Below the pieces are notes generated by a model. That model did not search any database and was not told where the DNA came from. It saw only the letters and a program-made list of their open reading frames with translations. Positions 1 to 6,044 of a DNA stretch of 12,322 nt are shown here, piece by piece. The stretch comes from Brachyspira catarrhinii (GTDB lineage Bacteria; Spirochaetota; Brachyspiria; Brachyspirales; Brachyspiraceae): positions 1-12,322 of the forward strand of contig NZ_SJDU01000030.1 of assembly GCF_005518285.1 (NCBI RefSeq), read 5' to 3'. Within the stretch, counting starts at the first letter, position 1. The number at the start of each line of letters is the position of its first letter. The position numbers and the translations under genes are program-made.

Positions 1-3
1 TGT

Positions 4-39
4 TATTGGATGCGTTCTTTATTTAGAATGTATCCAATA
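4..39. other. Long dyad/hairpin upstream of the first gene
   Basis: Bases 4-18 pair with 25-39 as a stem of about 15 bp (two G-T wobbles) around a 6-base loop. It could be the transcription terminator of a gene lying before the window. The tract that follows is T/A-rich but not a clean run of T, so this is not certain. It could instead act as an operator or 5' leader structure for the YgbA-type gene at 96. The two cannot be separated without the upstream sequence. Confidence 0.45.
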
Positions 40-95
40 TATTTAATTTAATTATTAACTATTAAAAAAAGATTAAAAAATAAAAGGTTATAAAA

Positions 96-482
96 TTGAT
101 GAAATATAGCGATAAGGCTGAAGAATTAGAATTAAAGAATAAAAAATTAAAAGATAAAAGAGACGAAGAAAAAAATTTGGTTCTTCTTATGATAAAAATA
201 TTTTGCAAGTCCAATCATAAAAAAAATAATTTATGTTCCGAATGTATCGAATTATATAATTACGCTTCGTGGCAGATTGACAGATGCAGATTTATGGAAA
301 CCAAAACTTTTTGCAGCGCTTGTCCTTCTCATTGCTACAAAAAAGATATGCGGGAAAGAATAAGAGAAGTTATGATTTTTTCTGGCAAAAGAATGATTTT
401 TTATCATCCGATACTCGCTTTCAAACATTTATTTATAACTTTAAAAACTAAAATAAAATTAAAAAAACAAAGGAGTAATTAA
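96..482 (+). CDS. YgbA-type cysteine-rich protein (nitrous oxide-stimulated promoter family)
   Basis: A small soluble protein of 127-128 residues, recognised as the YgbA_NO / nitrous-oxide-stimulated-promoter family. Family landmarks visible are FCKSNH (36-41), LCSEC with C47 and C50, YASWQIDRC (56-64), CSACPSHCY with C73, C76 and C80, and MRERIREVMIFSGKRMIFYHP (85-105, the conserved C-terminal block). The seven cysteines suggest a metal or Fe-S site. In Escherichia coli ygbA belongs to the nitric-oxide-responsive NsrR regulon; a nitrosative-stress role here is inferred from family only. The first 25 residues are a lysine/glutamate-rich extension, probably helical. The start is TTG at 96 (8 bases after AAAGG at 83-87) or ATG at 99 (11 bases after it). 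Its last codons contain the ribosome binding site of the next gene, so the two are almost certainly co-transcribed. Confidence 0.85.
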   Translation: MMKYSDKAEELELKNKKLKDKRDEEKNLVLLMIKIFCKSNHKKNNLCSECIELYNYASWQIDRCRFMETKTFCSACPSHCYKKDMRERIREVMIFSGKRMIFYHPILAFKHLFITLKTKIKLKKQRSN

Positions 483-484
483 AA

Positions 485-907
485 TTGAGAGTTATATTAA
501 TAATTTTAGGTTTTATTTCTATGGGAATAGGAATTCTCGGAATAGTAGTGCCGATTTTACCGACTACGCCGTTTTTACTTTTGGCTTCTTTCTTTTTTGC
601 GAAAGGCTCGAAAAGATTTCACGATTGGTTTATCTCTACGAAAATTTACAAAAAATATTTGGAGAGTTTTGTTCAGTCGAGAGCTATGACTTTGAAAAAT
701 AAATTAACTATACTTTTGCCCGTAAGCTTAATGCTTATAATCACTTTTATATTCGTAAATAATTTGCATGCGAGAATAGTTTTGGTAATTTTGTTTATTG
801 GAAAGTATTTATATTTTTTCACTCAAATAAGAACCATAACGGAAGAGGAAGAGTCGGAGCTTAAAAAGAATAGAGACATTGCAAAAGAAAACGGAAATTT
901 AGAATAA
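485..907 (+). CDS. DUF454 / YbaN-type inner-membrane protein
   Basis: A 140-residue integral membrane protein of the DUF454 (YbaN) family; the molecular function of the family is unknown to me. The signature is the N-terminal hydrophobic stretch with GILGIVVPILPTTPF (16-30), then FFFAKGSKRFHDWF (36-49), which matches the family's conserved LPTTPF and serine/arginine-phenylalanine-W region. Predicted membrane segments lie near residues 3-24, 27-39, 72-91 and 97-112, followed by an acidic, charged cytoplasmic-type tail. The start is TTG at 485: AGGAG at 471-475 is 9 bases upstream and the next in-frame Met (residue 13) lies inside the first membrane helix. The start is 2 bases after the YgbA-type stop, which implies translational coupling and perhaps a shared role in that gene's stress response (inference). 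Confidence 0.88.
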   Translation: MRVILIILGFISMGIGILGIVVPILPTTPFLLLASFFFAKGSKRFHDWFISTKIYKKYLESFVQSRAMTLKNKLTILLPVSLMLIITFIFVNNLHARIVLVILFIGKYLYFFTQIRTITEEEESELKKNRDIAKENGNLE

Positions 908-964
908 TTAAACTAATTAAACGATTAATAAAAAATAAAATAAAGAATAAAAGGATAAAATATA

Positions 965-1576
965 ATGCAGATAAATAAATTTTTAATAATAAGCGCAATA
1001 TTTTTAAGTTGTTTTGCAAAATTATATTGCGAGGAAACTAACGGAAACAATAAAAAAGGATTACAATCTCCTTTGGATAATAGATTTTTTTCTATAGGTT
1101 TATTCAGCAGCGCCGATTCGGTTAAAACGAGCGTTAACTTGGAATTCGGTTTTAAGTTATTTAAATTCAATAATTTTGAAATGAAAAGCTATACTTCGAT
1201 AGTAGGCTCAAAAATATACGATGACAGTCCGCAAATGTATGAATTGGGCTTTATGGAAAAAATAACTTTTGGAGGAGTGGACGAATATAAAGATAAAATA
1301 AGCGTTGGAAGATACGGATTTGCGTTCGTAAGTTTGGGCGCTCTTTCTTTTAACGCCAATAAAGACAGCAAATTTTTATTCTCAAAGCCTCTTTATTGGG
1401 AAGTCGGAGGCGGAGCTGGTTTCAATATAAATATAAGCAGGCATGTTACGATATTATTGGAATTTGGCGGAGGCTTGCATATTGTAGTCGATGGCAAAAA
1501 TTTAGGCTATCCTTCAAAAATAAATAAAGCTGGTTTTGGCAGAATAAGTTTGGGCGGAAGGTATTATATTAATTAA
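965..1576 (+). CDS. Secreted protein, probable outer-membrane beta-barrel type
   Basis: A 203-residue protein I cannot assign to a named family. Residues 1-22 are a signal peptide: a short Lys-containing start, a hydrophobic core (about 6-17), and likely cleavage just before EETNG. A Cys at 16 follows FLS, but what follows it is hydrophobic, so lipidation looks less likely than ordinary signal-peptidase cleavage. The mature part alternates polar and hydrophobic residues, with many Gly and aromatic residues (for example LEFGFKLFKF, WEVGGGAGFNI, FGRISLGGRYYIN), typical of short transmembrane beta-strands. This suggests a small outer-membrane barrel. AAGGA at 951-955 is 9 bases before the ATG. 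It lies 57 bases after the DUF454 gene with no clear terminator between, so read-through is possible. Its TAA stop overlaps the stop of the convergent ABC gene. Confidence 0.65.
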   Translation: MQINKFLIISAIFLSCFAKLYCEETNGNNKKGLQSPLDNRFFSIGLFSSADSVKTSVNLEFGFKLFKFNNFEMKSYTSIVGSKIYDDSPQMYELGFMEKITFGGVDEYKDKISVGRYGFAFVSLGALSFNANKDSKFLFSKPLYWEVGGGAGFNINISRHVTILLEFGGGLHIVVDGKNLGYPSKINKAGFGRISLGGRYYIN

Positions 1577-3216
1577 CTCGCTCTATCGTTTTTCATTTGA
1601 TAAATTTTATCGGCAATATTTAAAGTCGATTCTCTATGCGAAACTAAAATTATCGTTCTATTTTCGCTATTGTCTTTAATCGATTTTAATATAACGGCTT
1701 CGTTTAAGCTGTCCAAATTGCTTGTAGGTTCGTCCAAAAGTATGAAAGGAGCTTTATGCAAAAAACTTCTTGCGATGCTTATTCTCTGTTTCTCTCCTCC
1801 AGATAAAGTGTCCCCAAGCTCGCCTACTTCCGTGTCGTAATTTTTTGGTAAAGTCATTATAAAATCATGCAAAGACGCTTTTTTGCAGGCTTCTATCACT
1901 TCTTCTCTTGTCGCGTTATAATCCGCGATTTTTATATTATTTTCTATAGTGTCTTTAAATATTGAAGTATCTTGTGTTGCGTAGCTCTCCATATTTCGCA
2001 AAGAGTTTGTATTTATTTCTTTTATGTCGGCATTTGAAATTTTTAATTCTCCTTTTTTTATATCCCAAAAACGCATTAATAATTTTAATAAAGTAGATTT
2101 TCCGCTTCCGCTTTTTCCTTTTATTCCGATTATTTTATTCGTTTCTATATTCAAATTATAATCTTTCAATATTTCCTCTCCGCCGTAATCGAAATAAATA
2201 TTTTTGCATTCCGCTCCTTCAAATTTTAAATCCTTTCCGTTATAAACTTCTTCCACAATTGGTTTTTCTGATAGCAAATTAAGGACTCGCTCTCCGCTCG
2301 CCAAAGTAAAAAATAAATTATTCGACAGATTGCTTAAAGCTATGACGGGACCGAAAGAGCTTGCCATAGTTATTACGGGAATTATTATATTTTTAAAATC
2401 TCCGTCTTTCGCCGTTAAATAACTTATTATTAATATAGCCAAAGTAAATATTAAAATCGCCGAATTTGTCAAACCGCTAATTATTCCTTCGTAGTTTTTT
2501 AATTTTTTATTTATATTCATCAAATCGTCAGTTTTATTTTCAATTTCTTTATTTCGTTTTTCTCCGCATCCAAATTGAAGAATTTCTTTTATTCCCCATA
2601 AACTATCTAAAAAATAACTGTTTAATTTTCCAAAATTTTCTCTATATTCCATTCCATATTTTTTTCCAAATTTTGAAGAAAAATAAGGAATAAAAAATCC
2701 AACCGTCAAATAACCTAAAAAAGCGACAATTCCCAAAACAATATTGAAGATTCCGATAAATATTGTCATTATAATAGAAGTTAAAATTCCTATTGCAATT
2801 GGCGATATCGTATGAGCGTAAAACACTTCAAGTAATTCTATGTCGCTCGTTATCAAGGCTATTAAATTTCCTTTGTCCATTCCTTCGAGTTTCGCGGGAG
2901 ATAGTTTTCTTAAAGCTACAAATATTTTATCTCTTATCAAAGCTAAAAGTTTGAAAGCTATATAATGGTTACTTAACTGTTCTATATAATGAAAAACTCC
3001 TCTCAAAATCGCTATAATAAAAATCAAAATAAATATATTCTTTAAATTGGAATTGGAATTTATAAAATCAATTATTCCGTATCCGCCGAGTATTGTTATA
3101 AATATCGCGCATAAAAATCCCAAAACTCCCGTTATAATCGCAAGAATCATAATATGAATAAGTGGCGCTATCAAATCTATAAGTTCCGCCATAATTTTAA
3201 TTCCATTTCTACGCAT
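1573..3216 (-). CDS. CydC-like ABC exporter half-transporter (permease fused to ATPase)
   Basis: A 547-residue half-transporter: an N-terminal ABC exporter membrane domain with about six helices (roughly 14-310) and a C-terminal ATPase domain (about 330-547). Nucleotide-site motifs are complete: Walker A GKSGSGKST (367-375), Q-loop Gln415, signature LSGGE (471-475), Walker B ILLDE (492-496), D-loop SNLD (499-502) and switch His527. It should pair with the product of the overlapping upstream gene as a heterodimer. The order of the pair and the membrane-domain sequences resemble CydDC, exporters of cysteine/glutathione in proteobacteria. The substrate here is inferred and could differ, since no cytochrome bd genes are in view. 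The start at 3216 is supported by AAGGAG at 3231-3226. It overlaps the upstream gene by 8 bases, and its stop shares TTAA with the convergent gene. Confidence 0.82.
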   Translation of the reverse strand: MRRNGIKIMAELIDLIAPLIHIMILAIITGVLGFLCAIFITILGGYGIIDFINSNSNLKNIFILIFIIAILRGVFHYIEQLSNHYIAFKLLALIRDKIFVALRKLSPAKLEGMDKGNLIALITSDIELLEVFYAHTISPIAIGILTSIIMTIFIGIFNIVLGIVAFLGYLTVGFFIPYFSSKFGKKYGMEYRENFGKLNSYFLDSLWGIKEILQFGCGEKRNKEIENKTDDLMNINKKLKNYEGIISGLTNSAILIFTLAILIISYLTAKDGDFKNIIIPVITMASSFGPVIALSNLSNNLFFTLASGERVLNLLSEKPIVEEVYNGKDLKFEGAECKNIYFDYGGEEILKDYNLNIETNKIIGIKGKSGSGKSTLLKLLMRFWDIKKGELKISNADIKEINTNSLRNMESYATQDTSIFKDTIENNIKIADYNATREEVIEACKKASLHDFIMTLPKNYDTEVGELGDTLSGGEKQRISIARSFLHKAPFILLDEPTSNLDSLNEAVILKSIKDNSENRTIILVSHRESTLNIADKIYQMKNDRAS

Positions 3217-4951
3217 TTTTTATCTCTCCTTTAGTTATGCTTTCAAGTTTTGTCTGTTCGTTATAAATTTTCGCATATTCGCCGTTTAATTTTATAAGTT
3301 CTTCATGCGAGCCTTCTTCTTTTATAATTCCGTCTTTTAAAAAATAAATTCTATTGGAAAATCTGCAATTATATAATCTATGTGAAATCAATATTACAGT
3401 TTTTGTTTTTGCAATATATCTTATTATATTTATAATATTCTCTTCGCTTTCCACATCCACATTTGAAGTAGCTTCGTCAAAAATATATATGTCGCCGTCA
3501 TAAAGTATCGCTCTTGCAATAGACAGTCTCTGTTTTTGTCCGCCCGATAGATTCGAGGCTTTTTCCGTTATTTTTGTTTTTAGTCCGTTTTCGTCTTGTA
3601 AAAAATCGTATAATCCCACTCGTTTTAATGTTTTGTTCATTTTTTCTTCGGTTATATTTTCTCCCGCCATTTTCAAATTCTCGTAAACATCGCCTTCAAA
3701 TAAATAACCGTTATGGTCTACTACGACTATTTTTCTTGCTAAATCGTTTTTGTCTATAGTCGAAAATTCTATATTGCCTATTTTTATAGAACCAGAATAA
3801 TTTTCGTTTCTTAAAGATATGAGTCCCGCCAATGTGCTTTTGCCCGAACCCGATTGCCCGACTATAGAAATAAAACTTTTTTCTTTTATAGTCATATTTA
3901 TATTTTTTAGAATAGTTTTATCTTCGTTATAAGCAAAATTAAGATTATTAATTATAATATTTTCGTTTTTGGAATCAATTTTATTTATTCTTTTATTGTC
4001 TTCTTCCAAATCTAATATTTCAAACATTTTCTCGCTTGCAGAAATTCCGTTCATAGCGATATGAAAGAAAGAACCTAAAAGTCTCAACGGAATAAAAAAT
4101 TCCGCCGAAAGCGTTATAATCGAAAAAGCTCCCGCCAAATTTATATTTCCGCTTACGAATTCTCTAACCGAAATTATTATTCCAAGCGCAGCTCCTCCAT
4201 AAGCTATTATATCCATTACCGTAATAGAATTAAGCTGCATTTTAAGAACATTCATAGTGGCTATTCTAAAATTTTCAGCCTGAATATTCATTTCTTTGTT
4301 TTTTCTTTCGTCCGCTTGATATATTTTTAAAGTGGTTAACCCTTGTAAATTTTCTAAAAACACTTCTCCCAAATCGCTATAACTACCCCAATATTTTTTT
4401 AATATTTTTTTAGCGATTTTTACTATTAATATTATAGATATCGGAATTAACGGAACGCATAAAATTAGGACGATTGACGCTTTTACGCTTATGGTAGATA
4501 AAACGGCAAACAAGATAATCGGAGATATGACGCTATAGAAAAACTGAGGCAAATATCTTCCGAAATAAATTTCAAGCTGGTCTACTCCTTCCATAGATAT
4601 TTGAACTATTTCGCTCGTTGAAAATTTTTCTCTGTAAGAAATTCCAAGATTTAAAAGTTTGGAATAAATTTTTTCTCTTAAAGTTTGCCTTACTTTGCCT
4701 GAAGAATAATAAGACATTTTAGCGATAAGAATATTCGATATAAATCTTAATATTATAACGATTATAATTCCTAAAGAAACTTTTATTATATCCGCGTTTG
4801 AAATATTTTTTTCGTAAACTTTTTGCAAAAAATCCGCTATTAAAAATATAGCGATTATATTAAGCGAAAGATTTATTAATTGAAATAATACATGAAAACC
4901 TATAAATTTTTTAGCGTTTCCCATTAGCTCGATTAATCTTTTATTTATCAT
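3209..4951 (-). CDS. CydD-like ABC exporter half-transporter (permease fused to ATPase)
   Basis: A 580-residue half-transporter: membrane domain about 12-310 and ATPase domain about 330-580. Visible are Walker A GQSGSGKST (365-373), signature LSGGQ (468-472), Walker B IYIFDE (488-493) and switch His524. The block LENLQGLTTLKIYQADERK (199-217) is typical of CydD-type subunits. The usual Q-loop Gln appears replaced by His413 in VVVDHNGYLF. The frame is open back to 5026, but the start at 4951 is preferred. AAGGAA (4966-4961) lies 9 bases upstream of it, the family-like sequence begins there, and the extra 25 residues overlap the probable promoter. It is the first gene of a two-gene operon; the partner's binding site and start lie inside its last codons, so subunits are likely made in matched amounts. 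Role: ATP-driven export, possibly of thiols (inference). Confidence 0.82.
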   Translation of the reverse strand: MINKRLIELMGNAKKFIGFHVLFQLINLSLNIIAIFLIADFLQKVYEKNISNADIIKVSLGIIIVIILRFISNILIAKMSYYSSGKVRQTLREKIYSKLLNLGISYREKFSTSEIVQISMEGVDQLEIYFGRYLPQFFYSVISPIILFAVLSTISVKASIVLILCVPLIPISIILIVKIAKKILKKYWGSYSDLGEVFLENLQGLTTLKIYQADERKNKEMNIQAENFRIATMNVLKMQLNSITVMDIIAYGGAALGIIISVREFVSGNINLAGAFSIITLSAEFFIPLRLLGSFFHIAMNGISASEKMFEILDLEEDNKRINKIDSKNENIIINNLNFAYNEDKTILKNINMTIKEKSFISIVGQSGSGKSTLAGLISLRNENYSGSIKIGNIEFSTIDKNDLARKIVVVDHNGYLFEGDVYENLKMAGENITEEKMNKTLKRVGLYDFLQDENGLKTKITEKASNLSGGQKQRLSIARAILYDGDIYIFDEATSNVDVESEENIINIIRYIAKTKTVILISHRLYNCRFSNRIYFLKDGIIKEEGSHEELIKLNGEYAKIYNEQTKLESITKGEIKNA

Positions 4952-5024
4952 AAATTTACTTTCCTTAAATGAAATATAAAATTCAAAAATTAAACTAAAA
5001 ACAAAAATGTTTGATTGATATAAC

Positions 5025-5052
5025 ATTTTACAATTATATTAAATAATTGCAA
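5025..5052 (-). promoter_or_regulatory. Candidate promoter of the ABC exporter operon
   Basis: On the minus strand, TTGCAA (5052-5047) and TAAAAT (5030-5025) are separated by 16 bases and lie about 75 bases before the ATG at 4951. The sequence is very AT-rich, so chance matches are likely. It is back-to-back with the tRNA promoter. Confidence 0.4.
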
Positions 5053-5078
5053 TTGAATTTTTAATATAATTATAGTTA

Positions 5079-5106
5079 TTGACAAATAAATTATAGTTGT
5101 TATAAT
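5079..5106 (+). promoter_or_regulatory. Promoter of tRNA-Thr, perfect -35 and -10
   Basis: TTGACA (5079-5084) and TATAAT (5101-5106) are both exact sigma-70-type consensus boxes with a 16-base spacer. Transcription would begin near 5113, about 28 bases before the mature tRNA. Confidence 0.8.
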
Positions 5107-5140
5107 TTATTTAATTTGAAACTCCTCAATATTGAATAAC

Positions 5141-5213
<73 letters not shown>

Positions 5214-5254
5214 TATTTAATTATTTGAAGCGTTAAATTTTAAATAAAAAATGA

Positions 5255-5282
5255 TTGACATTTTTAAATAAATTGTTATCAT
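5255..5282 (+). promoter_or_regulatory. Promoter of the repeat-containing lipoprotein gene
   Basis: TTGACA (5255-5260) is a perfect -35 box, followed after 16 bases by TATCAT (5277-5282), a 5/6 match to the -10 box. Transcription would begin near 5289, leaving a leader of about 28 bases that contains the binding site AAGGAG (5305-5310). Confidence 0.7.
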
Positions 5283-5316
5283 ATAGATATATATTAACTG
5301 ATTTAAGGAGAATGCA

Positions 5317-5836
5317 ATGAAAATTACGCTAAAAAACCCAACCCAACCCAACCCAACCCGCCATTAATATATATATAATAATATTCGTTAGTCTTTTAAG
5401 TTTATTTTCTTTAAGCTGTTCTAAAAATAACATAAACGGTTTAGAAAAATACAACGGCAATGTATATGTAAGTCTAAACGCCGTAAATTCCTCTGGCGAT
5501 AAAATTACGGAAGCTAATGAAAATAGTTATTATAGATGGTTAGCCGTTAAAAATGGTAGGGTATATTATGATATAAGCGCGACTAAAACTCAAGGACCTA
5601 GTTTTTCGGGAGACGGAGGCGATGTTCAATTTCTTGCTCCAATATATTATAATTTAAGTGGCTCTGGAACTTCTTATAGCGAAACATCAATCGAAGAATA
5701 CTATGAATTTATAAGAACATTGGAGTTTTCTGAAGATGGTAATTCGGCAACATTTACCGAAACTATTAATCATAAAGGAAATGAACCTTCTTCGACTACA
5801 TATACCGATACTTTCAATATATGGACTAAAGAATAA
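5317..5836 (+). pseudogene. Lipoprotein gene out of frame at an AACCC repeat; probably phase-variable, OFF
   Basis: AAGGAG (5305-5310) and ATG (5317) start a frame that runs through five AACCC units and stops at TAA 5365-5367, giving a 16-residue peptide. The frame one base over is open from 5333 to the TAA at 5834-5836. It encodes a hydrophobic signal segment (IYIIIFVSLLSLF), the lipobox-like FSLSC with Cys codon 5417-5419, and 138 further residues rich in Tyr, Ser, Thr and Asn, with no recognised domain. The promoter, binding site, signal, body and terminator are otherwise intact. Adding one 5-base unit or removing two joins the ATG to the body (174 or 169 residues). I infer a surface or periplasmic lipoprotein switched by slipped-strand mispairing. 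Alternatives are a decayed gene, or an assembly error in the repeat count. Confidence 0.75.
5335..5359 (+). repeat. Pentanucleotide repeat (AACCC)5 within the signal-peptide coding region
   Basis: Five perfect tandem copies of AACCC lie between codon 6 of the start frame and the signal-peptide core. The unit is not a multiple of three, so each copy gained or lost shifts the frame. Three copies would add exactly five residues (NPTQP). The tract is strikingly C-rich against its AT-rich surroundings. The opposite strand carries five GGG tracts spaced by TT. Confidence 0.95.
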
Positions 5837-5867
5837 AAATTAAAAATAAAATTAACTAACATAAAAT

Positions 5868-5910
5868 AAGCCGAGTTCTTAATCTTAATTGATTAAAGAC
5901 TCGGCTTTTT
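5868..5910 (+). terminator. Rho-independent terminator of the lipoprotein gene
   Basis: A long hairpin begins with AAGCCGAGT (5868-5876) paired to ACTCGGCTT (5899-5907). The stem extends inward through TTAATC/GATTAA with one mismatch to a 6-base loop at 5885-5890. The T run at 5906-5910 follows. It lies 31 bases after the lipoprotein stop, which supports the reading frame chosen for that gene. Confidence 0.88.
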
Positions 5911-5973
5911 AATATTTTCAAATATTGCTTTGAAATCATTATAAAATTTATTATTATTAATAACGATAAAAAT

Positions 5974-6002
5974 TTGAAAAATATCAAAAATTAAAATATA
6001 AT
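5974..6002 (+). promoter_or_regulatory. Promoter of leuS
   Basis: TTGAAA (5974-5979) and a perfect TATAAT (5997-6002) are separated by 17 bases. The predicted start near 6009 leaves a leader of about 36 bases, too short for a T-box, so no tRNA-responsive leader is visible. Confidence 0.65.
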
Positions 6003-6044
6003 TTATTATCTAAAAAATTATTAGTATCGAATTACGGAGTTTTT

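Noticed and set aside
925..1371. Two minus-strand open frames across the secreted-protein gene
   Set aside because: There is no binding site or family resemblance, and the plus-strand gene has a good binding site and signal peptide.
4952..5026. Upstream extension of the CydD-like frame by 25 residues
   Set aside because: The Met at 4951 has AAGGAA at a proper distance, whereas the far start lies on top of the likely promoter -10 box and has no clear binding site.
5335..5359. The AACCC tract as a CRISPR or true telomere sequence
   Set aside because: Units are 5 bases with no spacers, and the tract is internal, within a gene. Telomere likeness is only superficial.
6003..6044. T-box or leucine-responsive leader before leuS
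   Set aside because: The predicted leader is only about 36 bases and has no specifier stem or terminator; the hairpin at 5868-5907 lies upstream of the promoter and belongs to the lipoprotein gene.
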